From NCBI GenBank assembly GCA_947498785.1, contig CANMLS010000001.1:186001-250000 (forward strand): 64,000 nucleotides of DNA. The letters run 5' to 3'. The stretch comes from an uncultured Aquimarina sp. (GTDB lineage: Bacteria; Bacteroidota; Bacteroidia; Flavobacteriales; Flavobacteriaceae). Below are positions 25,469 through 34,622 of this stretch, one piece after another; the first letter of the stretch is position 1; every line of letters begins with the position of its first letter. Both the position numbers and the translations under genes were made by a program. The notes below the pieces were generated by a model. The model worked only from the letters and a program-made list of their open reading frames with translations. It had not been told where the DNA came from and made no database searches.

Positions 25469-25886
25469 GAACATCTTGTTTTAAATATTCTGATAAACCA
25501 GAAATGCAATTATTCCAGCCTTCATTAAAACTATTAAACATTTTAATTGCATTTTCTCCAGAGTAATTAGAAATTCCTGAATGTTCAAGAGATAATCTAG
25601 TACCTTCTTCAGTTTTTTCTAATTCCCATTTTACTACAGTTTCAATATTGGTTTCAGCAACAATCCAGGTATAAATTAACGTATATGGATTAGCCTTTTT
25701 TACTTCCCCCATAATCTGTGTGCAGTTTTGCTCTTCAGGAGCGGTAAAAGTGTATTTATACCCTGGTTCTGCTTTAAAATCTGCTTTGATAAACCAATTA
25801 GAAATCTGTTCTTGTTTTGTAATAGCATTCCACACAGTATCAATGGAATGATTCAATATATGTTCTTTACGAATTACATCTTTCAT
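25458..25886 (-). CDS. SRPBCC (AHSA1-like) domain protein
   Basis: 142 residues of the START/Bet v1-like fold with the typical opening HILNHSIDTVWNAITKQEQISNWFIKADF, then FTAPEEQNCTQIMGEV, YTWIVAETNIETVVKWELEKTEEGTRLSLEHSGI and a closing amphipathic helix (FNSFNEGWNNCISGLSEYL). Members bind hydrophobic ligands or act as Hsp90 co-factors; the ligand is unknown here. It is first in a two-gene operon with its ArsR regulator. Confidence 0.92.
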   Translation of the reverse strand: MKDVIRKEHILNHSIDTVWNAITKQEQISNWFIKADFKAEPGYKYTFTAPEEQNCTQIMGEVKKANPYTLIYTWIVAETNIETVVKWELEKTEEGTRLSLEHSGISNYSGENAIKMFNSFNEGWNNCISGLSEYLKQDVHAR

Positions 25887-25937
25887 CTTAAATATTTTTT
25901 ATTGATTAAACAATGTATAGCTAAATGATATCAATGC

Positions 25938-25953
25938 GCAACTATATGGTTGC
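25938..25953. promoter_or_regulatory. Operator site 1 (ArsR-type near-palindrome)
   Basis: GCAACTATATGGTTGC has GCAAC/GTTGC arms. It lies 52 bp before the SRPBCC start and is repeated exactly 41 bp away. Confidence 0.65.
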
Positions 25954-25978
25954 AAATATAACTATATTTTCTTTATAT

Positions 25979-25994
25979 GCAACTATATGGTTGC
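25979..25994. promoter_or_regulatory. Operator site 2 (exact repeat of site 1)
   Basis: The same 16 bases as site 1. The following AxATATAACTAT stretch is repeated too, so the whole unit of about 28 bp is duplicated with a 41-bp period, close to four helical turns. It precedes the sterol-desaturase-family gene. Confidence 0.65.
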
Positions 25995-26069
25995 ATATAT
26001 AACTATCCTTTCTTAATATTTACAATAAAAAACATTGTTAATGTTTTGAAAATGAGGTATTTTGTAAAC

Positions 26070-26912
26070 ATGGAAAGTATAGTGAATTATTTTGAAACAA
26101 TACCCTCATCCCATCGTAGTTTGATTTTGGTAGGAGGGATAACATTTTTTTGGCTAATTGAATACGCAGTGCCATTATTTAAGTTTAAGTATAAGAAGTT
26201 TAAACACGCCTTGTCTAATATTTTCTTTACGCTAACTACTATTGTTATTAATTTTGCCTTAGCTTTTGTTTTACTAAAAGCAAGTGATTGGACCTTGGCA
26301 AATAAATTCGGAATACTGCAATGGTTAGATATGCCCCTATGGGTTAACTTATTAATAGGTGTTGCTTTGCTAGATCTTATTGGTGCATGGTTAGCGCATT
26401 ATGTAGAACATTTGGTAAAACCATTATGGATGTTCCATTTGGTTCATCATACAGATAATCATGTAGATACCACAACTGCCAATAGACATCACCCAGGCGA
26501 AAGCATTATCCGCTTTATATTCACAACACTTGCTGTTCTTGTTACAGGAGCGCCAGTAGGAATTATTATGTTATATCAATCTCTATCCGTTGTATTATCA
26601 CAATTTAATCATGCAAATATATCATTACCAAAAAAAATTGATGATATACTAAGTTGGGTTATTGTTTCTCCAGATATGCATAAAGTTCATCATCATCATA
26701 CACTTCCATATACCGATACAAATTATGGGAATATTTTTTCTATTTGGGATCGAATTTTTGGAACATTTGCCAAAATAAAAAACGATAACCTTATATACGG
26801 AATAGATACTTACCCTGATGTAAATACAAATACAAGTATAGGAGAACTCTTAAAATTACCTTTTTTAGGATATAGATCACCAGCAGTAAAAAAGGTTAAA
26901 AAGAGTGAATGA
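26070..26912 (+). CDS. Sterol desaturase / fatty acid hydroxylase family membrane protein
   Basis: About 280 residues from the ATG at 26070 (another ATG at 26052 is possible). It has several membrane helices and the eight-histidine di-iron pattern: HYVEH, then FHLVHHTD and NRHHPGE, and HKVHHHHTLPYTD near residue 205. These enzymes hydroxylate or desaturate lipids using O2. It faces the ArsR-SRPBCC operon across twin operators and is likely under the same repressor, though one-sided control is possible. The reading frame continues upstream to 25977 but would overlap operator 2. Confidence 0.9.
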   Translation: MESIVNYFETIPSSHRSLILVGGITFFWLIEYAVPLFKFKYKKFKHALSNIFFTLTTIVINFALAFVLLKASDWTLANKFGILQWLDMPLWVNLLIGVALLDLIGAWLAHYVEHLVKPLWMFHLVHHTDNHVDTTTANRHHPGESIIRFIFTTLAVLVTGAPVGIIMLYQSLSVVLSQFNHANISLPKKIDDILSWVIVSPDMHKVHHHHTLPYTDTNYGNIFSIWDRIFGTFAKIKNDNLIYGIDTYPDVNTNTSIGELLKLPFLGYRSPAVKKVKKSE

Positions 26913-27455
26913 CCTTATTTTTTAAAATTGATGTTATGAAGTTTTGTAGAATACTATGTTAAACCAGACAAAAAGTTTGAAAACCCTATTAAAAAAATAT
27001 TTACAGATACTCATATCTTTACCATTGTCATATGGATCAAAAAAGAAGTTAAATCATCATAAAACATACATGAACGATTTTTTGTAGTAGAAGGAAGGGA
27101 GAATGTGTGTTTAGATGAGAAAAAATGTTGTCTAAGCAAGAGGTTCGATAATAATATCATAGCAAACAATGCTGTTAAGGTACTATCAAAAATTCCGTTA
27201 CAGAATATTTCAATTCAAACTCCAAAATTCAAAGGAAAAGATAAAGGTCTTTATAAATTCATTTTTAGTGACTGCATTAATATAACATCAAAAGCATCGA
27301 TTTGCCTGATTGATGTTTTATTTCTTTTAAAAGATCATCAATTAAATAATAAATTGCAATAACTTTGTTCCGGAGTATTTTGAGTTCTTTTTGAAGTTAG
27401 ACAATCAACAATGAACTTATTTACTCCTTATTTTTTTGGAAATAGTTAATATATA
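26913..27455. other. 543-bp region without a convincing gene
   Basis: Short open frames exist (26956-27087 and 27105-27362), but none has a recognisable composition, family motif or spacing. The area may hold the remains of a decayed gene. No strong hairpin or repeat is visible. The promoter of the SDR gene should lie close to 27455. Confidence 0.4.
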
Positions 27456-28220
27456 ATGATGCAAATAGATTTAAAGGGAAAAACCATTCTTGTTACTGGA
27501 GCTTCTAATGGTATAGGAAAAGAAGGAGCTGAGTTTTTAATGAAGATGGGAGCAAGAGTGGCTGTACATTTTAATACTAATAAAAAAGCCGCAGAAACAC
27601 TGGTTAGTTCGTACCCTAATACTAAATCAAAAACTTTTCAAGCTGATATTTCTAAAGAGCAAGATATCTATAAGCTTTTTGACGATGTTTGTCATGAGTT
27701 CAAAAAAATTGATGTCGTGATACTAAATGCTGGAGTGTTTTTACCTCATTCTACTCAGGAAAGTACTATAGATTGGTTTTCTGTCTGGAAAAAAACCATA
27801 GATATTAATCTGAATTCGGTGGGATTGCTTACCAAATTAGGGATAGATCACTTCATTAAAAATGGAGAGGGAAGATTTATATATATTGGAAGTAGGGCGG
27901 TATTTAGAGGGGAAACAGAAGAATATCTAGCCTATGCGGCCTCCAAGGGAGGAATGGTTTCCTTAGCTAGAAGTGTGGCTCGGTCATTTGGAAAACAAAA
28001 TATTAAATCTTTTATTATTGCTCCGGGATTTACACGTACACAAATGGCTGAAAATTTTATTAGTAATCATGGAGAACAAAAAATATTGGATGAAATGGCA
28101 CTCAATGATGTAACCAAACCAGAAGATCTAACACCTGTAATTGGATTAATGTGTGCAGGATTAATGGATCATGCAACAGGAGCTACCATTGACATAAATG
28201 GGGGTAGTCATATTAGATAG
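27456..28220 (+). CDS. SDR-family NAD(P)-dependent oxidoreductase
   Basis: 254 residues, classical SDR. It has the cofactor loop TGASNGIG (14-21), NAG at 91-93, catalytic S146, Y160 and K164 (YAASK), PGF after the sixth strand, and the C-terminal ATIDINGG typical of FabG-like enzymes. An oxidoreductase for a small carbonyl or alcohol substrate; the exact one is unknown. Two ATGs in tandem open the gene. No operon partner is present. Confidence 0.92.
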   Translation: MMQIDLKGKTILVTGASNGIGKEGAEFLMKMGARVAVHFNTNKKAAETLVSSYPNTKSKTFQADISKEQDIYKLFDDVCHEFKKIDVVILNAGVFLPHSTQESTIDWFSVWKKTIDINLNSVGLLTKLGIDHFIKNGEGRFIYIGSRAVFRGETEEYLAYAASKGGMVSLARSVARSFGKQNIKSFIIAPGFTRTQMAENFISNHGEQKILDEMALNDVTKPEDLTPVIGLMCAGLMDHATGATIDINGGSHIR

Positions 28221-28719
28221 ATAATAATCCCATTGTACATTTGGGTATTTTTTATGTTAAAATCGGTCAATTGAAGGTTTTTAATTCAAATTTATGAATG
28301 GAAGAAAAAAATATCTAGAATAGGATTTTAACTCAAAAAAGCTCTTCTAAACATATTTCATTACAATAAATACTTTCTTAATTAATATTTTTTTAATATT
28401 AATTTTCATAAATTATTGATTATAAAACAATTGTCTTTATAGAGTTAATTTTCAATCAAAAAGTCTTGTCATCTTGAGCATGGCCGAAGAGTCGATATAA
28501 TTTTCTTCTGTCACTAAGTGAAGTAGAGGGGTCACTATAAAAAATCACTCAATTTGACGGCTTTTTCAAACCAAATTCTTATGTCAAATTCACGCAATAA
28601 GATCGACTTCTTTTTTTTGAGTATGTGTATATATTGAATTTATAGTATCTTTAGATTACCAATTTATTACACATTTTTTTAATCAATAGTTAACTCAATT
28701 TAAATCACTCTTAAAACCA
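28221..28719. other. 499-bp region carrying a dispersed-repeat-like element
   Basis: The GTCATCTTGAGC...GAAGAGTC tag lies at 28468-28493. The rest is A/T-rich, with a GAGTCGAT/ATCGACTT pair (28489 and 28603) that could mark the limits of the element. No gene is visible. The promoter of the large carboxypeptidase should sit at the right end. Confidence 0.45.
28466..28545. repeat. Intergenic repeat of the GTCATxxTGAGCxxxxxxGAAG type
   Basis: The core GTCATCTTGAGC followed by GGCCGAAGAGTC resembles a short tag (GTCATTCTGAGCGAAGTCGAAG) that I know from intergenic DNA of many Bacteroidetes. A second GTCAC...AAGTAGAGGGGTCAC unit follows. Copy number cannot be tested in one window. Confidence 0.4.
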
Positions 28720-31700
28720 ATGAAAAACAAACTCTTACTAATGTTTATGATCTTTAGTATCATAAGCAATTCTCTTGTTGCACAAAAAGCCAACAAAGAA
28801 CTCGCCAACAAATACCTTGATATAAAAGGTGAAGTAATTTTTAGCTTTGCTATAAAAACCAAAGCAGAACTAAGTATAATTACAAAGGAACTATCAATTG
28901 TTCATTATGATAATGACAAAAATACTGTAAAAGTAATGGCTAACAAAAGCCAATTCTCTTCGTTTTTAAAAAAAGAAATCGATTTTACTATTACCCCAGA
29001 AGATAATATTATTGGAAAAAGATTAATGACTTCTGATTTAGCAATTAAAGCAACAAGTTATCCGCTTACTGCCTATCCAACATATGCTGATTATGTAGCT
29101 ATGATGAATGAATTTGCAACTAATAACCCATCTATGTGTAAAGTAGAAAATATTGGAGCTACAACAGAAGGAGACAAGTCTATATTATTTGTAAAATTAT
29201 CAGATAATGTTAATCTTAATGAACAAGAACCAAGAGTAATGTACACATCCTCAATGCATGGAGATGAAATAGCTGGGTTTCCCATGATGCTAAATCTAAT
29301 AGATTATTTACTAAATACATATAAAGATACAAGTCATCCAAAGCATGCAGAAATCAAAGATCTTCTTGATCATAACGAGGTTTGGATAAACCCATTAGCA
29401 AATCCAGATGGTACTTATCGAAATAGTCCTAATAACACATCTGTTGCCAATGCAACTAGAGGAAATGCTAATAATGTAGATCTCAATAGAAATTATCCTG
29501 ATCCAGATGATGGTGCTAATCCAGATGGTAATGTATATCAAACAGAAACACTTGCCTTTATGAATTTTGCAGCATCCAAACATTTTGTCCTATCCGCTAA
29601 TTTTCATGGAGGAATAGAATTGATTAATTATCCCTGGGATACCTATGCTGGAGCTCATCCGGATGAAGATTATTTTATTCATATTTCTGAAGAATACAGA
29701 GATTTATGCCAGGCCAATAGTCCTACAGGGTATTTTGATGGATTAAATACCGGGATTACCAACGGATATGCCTGGTATGAAGTACAAGGTGGAAGACAGG
29801 ATTATCAGATATATAATCATAAAGGAAGAGAAGTAACCGTTGAATTATCTGACAATAAAACACCCGCTGCTAGTCAATTAGTGAATTTTTGGAATTATAA
29901 TCGTGATGCTCTAATTGCATTTTTAAAACAAGTAAATTATGGAATACATGGTGTCGTTACTGATGCTGTTACTAATCAACCTATTGAAGCAAAAGTGACT
30001 GTAATAGGACGTGAGAATTATGAGTCATGGGTACCTACAGAATTACCAGAAGGAGATTATTATAGACCAATAAAAGCAGGAACATATGACATTTTATATG
30101 AAGCAGAATGTTATGAATCAGTTACATTAACAGATGTTACTATCGCAGATTATGATACAGTCGTTAAAAATGTACAATTAACCCCCATAGGAGGAGGAGC
30201 ACCAACTGGATTAACTGCTTCAAATATTCAAACTACTACTGCTACACTAAGTTGGATCGCTAATTCTGGAGCTACTTTTGATGTAAGATATCGTGAGACT
30301 GGAACCACAAATTGGACTACTTTATCTTCTAATACCAACACAATTAATATTACGGGATTAACACTGTCAACTACATATGAAACACAGGTTAGAAGTAATT
30401 GTACAGGAGGAACAAGTTCACCATATAGTGCATTAATTAATTTTACAACTACAGATGTACAACCATGTAATGGGGTAAGCAACTTTCCGTATACAGAGAG
30501 TTTTGAATCTGGCACAGGGGTTTGGATTAATGAAACCAGTGATGATATTGACTGGACTCGTGATTCTGGAGGAACACCTTCATCATCAACAGGTCCTTCT
30601 ACGGCACAAGATGGTTCTTTTTATCTATATACAGAGGCTTCAGGTAATTCTAATAAGATAGCACTACTTACTAGCCCTTGTATTGATCTAGCTTCACTTT
30701 CAGATGTCTCATTAGAGTTTGGATATCATATGTATGGGTCTAATATGGGAAATATGGAAGTTTTGGTGAGTACAGATGATGGGATTAATTACACTTCGAT
30801 TTGGACAAAAAGTGGTGATGTAGGAAATGTATGGAATCAAGCATCAGTTGATCTATCTGCTTATGTTGGATCTGTTATCAAATTGCAATTTAGAGGAGCC
30901 ACAGGGTCAAGTTTCAGAAGTGATATGGCTATTGACAACCTTATTATTCGATCTTCTGCGCCAGATACAGAAGCACCGTCAACTCCTACAGCACTTGCAG
31001 TAGATTCGGTTACCAGAACTACTGTAAACTTATTCTGGAATGCATCTACAGATAATATTTCGGTTTCTGGATATGAAATATACCAAGGAACAACACTTCT
31101 TACTACAGTTGTAGGAACCAGTCATATCGTGTCAGGTCTATCTCCAAACACAGCATATACTTTTTCGGTGAAAGCCAGAGATGCCGAAGGAAATACTTCT
31201 TCATTGAGTAATACCATTGATGTAACCACTGCCGAAACTACCGTTACTTATTGTACTTCTACCGGAACCAATGTTAGCTTTGAATATATTGATTATGTTG
31301 AAATAGGAGGTATTACAAATACAACCGTAGCCAATGGAGGATATGGAGATTTTACTGGATTAATTGGTTCTATTGGATATGGAGCTAATACCATTGTATT
31401 AAGTGCAGGGTTTGCTAATGCGGAATATCGAGAACATTTTAGTGTTTGGATAGATTATAATCAGAATGGTGTTTTTGACACATCAGAGCTAATAGTATCA
31501 AACTCATCTAATACTAGTGCTAATCAATCTTTCAATTTTGATGTTCCTAATACTGCTGCTTCTGGTAATACCAGAATGAGAGTATCTATGAAATATAGTA
31601 CGGCTTCAGAAGCTTGTGATACTTTTACTTATGGAGAAGTAGAAGACTATACAATAAATATTGGTACATCAACCCTTTCTAAAGAGAATGACCTTACTCA

Positions 31701-31941
31701 ATTTGGAGAACATGATATGTTTTTGTATCCAAATCCAATAGAGCAAGGTGTACTATTTATAAAAGGTATACATCAGAAAGATGTAGCGTTTAGAATTGTA
31801 AATTATATTGGTCAAACAGTGATGAAGGGCAAAATATCTAACCACAATATTAATGTTACAAACTTACCTGATGGCATGTACATTTTGGAAGTTAATACGG
31901 GTCAAAAGACTATAGCAAAAAGATTTATTATACATGACTAA
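28720..31941 (+). CDS. Secreted M14-family zinc carboxypeptidase, multidomain, type IX secretion substrate
   Basis: 1073 residues. Signal peptide (NSLVAQ), propeptide-like region to about 115, then the M14 domain with zinc ligands H180/E183 (MHGDE) and H296 (NFHGG), substrate Arg 257 (DLNRNYPD) and catalytic E375 (TVELSDNK). Next come a carboxypeptidase regulatory-like beta domain (about 400-485, GIHGVVTDAVTNQPIEAKV), an FN3 domain (about 493-575), a MAM/choice-of-anchor-J-like beta domain (about 585-745), a second FN3 (about 750-835) and a GEVED-type domain (about 840-985, GEVEDYTINI). The C-terminal 75 residues (LYPNP...GQTV...LPDGMYILEV...AKRFIIHD) are a type A sorting signal. Extracellular peptide degradation is likely. 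Confidence 0.95.
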   Translation: MKNKLLLMFMIFSIISNSLVAQKANKELANKYLDIKGEVIFSFAIKTKAELSIITKELSIVHYDNDKNTVKVMANKSQFSSFLKKEIDFTITPEDNIIGKRLMTSDLAIKATSYPLTAYPTYADYVAMMNEFATNNPSMCKVENIGATTEGDKSILFVKLSDNVNLNEQEPRVMYTSSMHGDEIAGFPMMLNLIDYLLNTYKDTSHPKHAEIKDLLDHNEVWINPLANPDGTYRNSPNNTSVANATRGNANNVDLNRNYPDPDDGANPDGNVYQTETLAFMNFAASKHFVLSANFHGGIELINYPWDTYAGAHPDEDYFIHISEEYRDLCQANSPTGYFDGLNTGITNGYAWYEVQGGRQDYQIYNHKGREVTVELSDNKTPAASQLVNFWNYNRDALIAFLKQVNYGIHGVVTDAVTNQPIEAKVTVIGRENYESWVPTELPEGDYYRPIKAGTYDILYEAECYESVTLTDVTIADYDTVVKNVQLTPIGGGAPTGLTASNIQTTTATLSWIANSGATFDVRYRETGTTNWTTLSSNTNTINITGLTLSTTYETQVRSNCTGGTSSPYSALINFTTTDVQPCNGVSNFPYTESFESGTGVWINETSDDIDWTRDSGGTPSSSTGPSTAQDGSFYLYTEASGNSNKIALLTSPCIDLASLSDVSLEFGYHMYGSNMGNMEVLVSTDDGINYTSIWTKSGDVGNVWNQASVDLSAYVGSVIKLQFRGATGSSFRSDMAIDNLIIRSSAPDTEAPSTPTALAVDSVTRTTVNLFWNASTDNISVSGYEIYQGTTLLTTVVGTSHIVSGLSPNTAYTFSVKARDAEGNTSSLSNTIDVTTAETTVTYCTSTGTNVSFEYIDYVEIGGITNTTVANGGYGDFTGLIGSIGYGANTIVLSAGFANAEYREHFSVWIDYNQNGVFDTSELIVSNSSNTSANQSFNFDVPNTAASGNTRMRVSMKYSTASEACDTFTYGEVEDYTINIGTSTLSKENDLTQFGEHDMFLYPNPIEQGVLFIKGIHQKDVAFRIVNYIGQTVMKGKISNHNINVTNLPDGMYILEVNTGQKTIAKRFIIHD

Positions 31942-32293
31942 TGTAGAGTGTGCTTTATGATAAAATGATAAATAATTTATGAGTTTTTAAACTCATTTAT
32001 TTCATATCAGTTCTGATTTAAAAATACTCAAATAAAAAGGTGAATTTAAGTCAGAAATAGCATTACACCTTGTGGCTGTTGCATTTATTCTATAAATTCA
32101 AGAAATAAGTTGAAGATTATCAATTTATTCAAGATAAGAACTGGTGCAACAGCTTCCTTGTTATATCTATAACGATTCATTTCTTCTAACTTAAATGAAC
32201 TTAAGTATATGACTCAAATTTGAATTTATAATGCATACTTCTTCAGGAAATTTTTTATTCATGTTTAATTTGTATGCTTTCAATTATGCATAA
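31942..32293. other. 352-bp region between convergent genes
   Basis: Besides the hairpin near 31980 it holds an inverted repeat GCTGTTGCA (32075-32083) and TGCAACAGC (32145-32153), which may form a larger folded structure. No gene is visible. Confidence 0.4.
31971..32005 (+). terminator. Terminator-like hairpin after the carboxypeptidase gene
   Basis: The stem of ATGAGTTT/AAACTCAT (31979-31986 with 31989-31996) is extended by A/T pairs, 37 bp after the stop. Confidence 0.6.
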
Positions 32294-33358
32294 CTAATGT
32301 ATAATAAACTCCAGCTTATATTCTATAAGCAATTGTTGGATATCAGAAATACTAACTTCACTATCAAATAACCTATTCAGGTTATTTCCTGCCAAATCTT
32401 CTAAACTAGAATCAATCAGCACTTGATATACTCCTTTTTTCCATGAATATTTTGGAGTAAAAATTAATGTAGATTCATTATTTGTTAGTTGCCATTCCCC
32501 ATGAATTTCTTTTTTTTCACTATTAATAATTTTAAAATTATTAATAGTACTGCCATAATCCATGGGTTCCTCAAAATAGATAACCAAATTATTATTATGT
32601 TCAGGAGGTAAAATTTTAAACGAACTTATATTTGGCTGTATTCGATCTGCATTGGTAATTTGAAACGAATGAGTAAAATCCTTTTGCATAGAAACACCTT
32701 GTCTGTCCTTTATATCTTTTTGGACGATTAGTTGATACATTGCATCTTTTTCGAATACTGGTCCCAATTGTTTATTTGGAATTAGATCACGTTTTTGTCT
32801 TCCAGGCTCTATCCAGACAGTTAGCAATTTGCCATCTTCACTAACAAGAGCATTTTCAAGAGACAAAATGGTTCTAGATAATGTATCTCCTTGACTATTT
32901 ATAAAACGAATATAATCATATACATGAACTTCATTAATGGGATGAGAAAATTGCACATACCACTTTAACAGGTTCGAAGGGAGTGATTTTGCAGAAGGAT
33001 AAATCGCTTTTACCTTAAGATAATCATACACTTCAGGTATCTCTAAAATAAAATACTCTATGGTGTTCTTATATATAAGCGTATACTCCTGATTCCATCC
33101 AAAGGGCACCAATGGAGTGAAACGAAGTTCTGCTTTGTCTATTTGTATTGTACCCAGTATGGGATGCATAGGATCAAGTTCTTCTTGAGGAATTTGACCT
33201 CTATATACTTTAAGATTATTAGAAAGGTTAAACTCATCTTTTATAGTAAGATGGGTTTTGTTAAAAGTAAATTTTGGAGTTGTCTGTGAGAACATCCCCA
33301 AAATAAAATAAAATGATATAAATGTGATACAAACAATGCCTTTCCCCTTATTATGCAT
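32294..33358 (-). CDS. Secreted protein with Ig-like (SbsA-type) beta domains
   Basis: 354 residues with a signal peptide (ILGMFSQ). The mature part contains about three Ig-like beta units. The last (about 240-330) reads NLVIYFEEPMDYGSTINNFKIIN, ESTLIFTPKYSWKKGVYQVLIDSSLEDLAGNNLNRLF, which is the SbsA/Big-like pattern. No catalytic motif is seen. It follows the beta-propeller gene by 12 bp and probably forms an operon and complex with it. The protein ends at IIH and shows no type IX secretion tail. Confidence 0.82.
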   Translation of the reverse strand: MHNKGKGIVCITFISFYFILGMFSQTTPKFTFNKTHLTIKDEFNLSNNLKVYRGQIPQEELDPMHPILGTIQIDKAELRFTPLVPFGWNQEYTLIYKNTIEYFILEIPEVYDYLKVKAIYPSAKSLPSNLLKWYVQFSHPINEVHVYDYIRFINSQGDTLSRTILSLENALVSEDGKLLTVWIEPGRQKRDLIPNKQLGPVFEKDAMYQLIVQKDIKDRQGVSMQKDFTHSFQITNADRIQPNISSFKILPPEHNNNLVIYFEEPMDYGSTINNFKIINSEKKEIHGEWQLTNNESTLIFTPKYSWKKGVYQVLIDSSLEDLAGNNLNRLFDSEVSISDIQQLLIEYKLEFIIH

Positions 33359-33370
33359 AGATCGTTAGCG

Positions 33371-34483
33371 TTATTTCTTGATCCACCAAGTGTTCCCTTG
33401 TTTTAAGGCTAAATTTCCATTTGATTCTCGTTGAACAATTAAAAAACCTGATGAACCATATTTATCTAATTGTTGAACATTTACAAAGGGTAAATTCACG
33501 TAATCCACACCTACAGCTGCTCCCTTTTTGGTAACAGGAGTTGTAAGAGAATCCTCATAAGCTTCTAAATCAGAAAAATCCATTTTCATTAGAGGTCTAT
33601 TAGTATTAGCTATAAGTAAATATCGTTTTCCTTCATTTTCTACTTCAATCATATCTACAGGGCTGTTTCCACTACCAAGTTCTGCAACAGTTCTTCCTTT
33701 ATTATGGACACCTGGTTTAATTTGATCTTTAGAAAATATGACTAGCGGAGTACAGGTATACCCGGCAATAATATGAGAATTACCTTTGATCTTGGTAGGA
33801 ATAAATGTTTTTATTGGAGCATGTGTTTCATATTGACCATGCGCAGCATGATAAATTTCTAAAGAGCCATAATTCTGTTCTTTTGTAAATGGAAAATCAA
33901 TTGATCGAAAAGTGGATCCAAATTCTTTATTGCTTAAGCCAGATACCATAATCGTATTCGAAGTATATTTCATATCTGCTACTGCCCATTTACGAAGTTC
34001 TCGGCCTCGTTTATCTTTTGCATCCTTTGCTATTGGATCAAGCAAAGTGGTTTTGCTATGAGAAATATTATCCAAAGATACTGGCTTTAACGCATTATTA
34101 TCTACCCTAAATAGTAAAGCAGTTCCAGAACCATGATGTACGGATAAATAAATGTTGTTATTCTCGGGATTAACAACCATATCTGTAATTTGTATTTGAT
34201 CTATTGTAGAACCTAACATATCGGCAATCAGTTTATCTAAAAGATCAATTTTAACCTTACTATTATCAACTTTGGGATGTGAACTTAGATCCACTGCAAC
34301 TATTTGTGCAGATTTGCTATCACCAATAAATAATATGCCTTCTGGTCCAAAGGTCATAGAATTAATAGACATAATCTTAGGATTACCAGTAGTAAAATTA
34401 GCTTTTAAAGAAGAATTTGAGTAACCAACAATGGCCAACAAAAATAAAATTAGAGTGATGGTGAATGTTACTAACGTTTTCAT
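33371..34483 (-). CDS. Secreted beta-propeller-like protein of unknown function
   Basis: 370 residues from the ATG at 34483, with a signal peptide or N-terminal anchor (FTITLILFLLAIVGYSNSS). The body has blade-like repeats of the NHL/YncE kind: MSINSMTFGPEGILFIGDS, ITDMVVNPENNNIYLSVHHG, KWAVADMKYTSNTIMVSGL, GYTCTPLVIFSKD and YLLIANTNRPLMKMDF. A TPLVIFSKDQ-like step with Cys may mark a special site. It lies upstream of the Ig-like gene and divergent from the AraC gene, which may control it. Confidence 0.8.
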   Translation of the reverse strand: MKTLVTFTITLILFLLAIVGYSNSSLKANFTTGNPKIMSINSMTFGPEGILFIGDSKSAQIVAVDLSSHPKVDNSKVKIDLLDKLIADMLGSTIDQIQITDMVVNPENNNIYLSVHHGSGTALLFRVDNNALKPVSLDNISHSKTTLLDPIAKDAKDKRGRELRKWAVADMKYTSNTIMVSGLSNKEFGSTFRSIDFPFTKEQNYGSLEIYHAAHGQYETHAPIKTFIPTKIKGNSHIIAGYTCTPLVIFSKDQIKPGVHNKGRTVAELGSGNSPVDMIEVENEGKRYLLIANTNRPLMKMDFSDLEAYEDSLTTPVTKKGAAVGVDYVNLPFVNVQQLDKYGSSGFLIVQRESNGNLALKQGNTWWIKK

Positions 34484-34622
34484 GATGTGTGATTTATAGA
34501 ATGATCGATGCATTTAAAAGTAAAGAAAAAGAGGTCTGACTACAGTTAAAGAATTGCTAATATGATTAATAACATTTTTTAATGGCATCAAATTTGCTAT
34601 TTTTTTGATTTGATACTATGCT

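Noticed and set aside
26956-27087. 43-codon open frame left of the previous one
   Set aside because: Too short, no homology I recognise, and it overlaps nothing that supports translation.
27105-27362. 85-codon open frame in the gap before the SDR gene
   Set aside because: No recognisable motif, signal or membrane segment, odd composition and no spacing to a neighbour; treated as chance or remnant.
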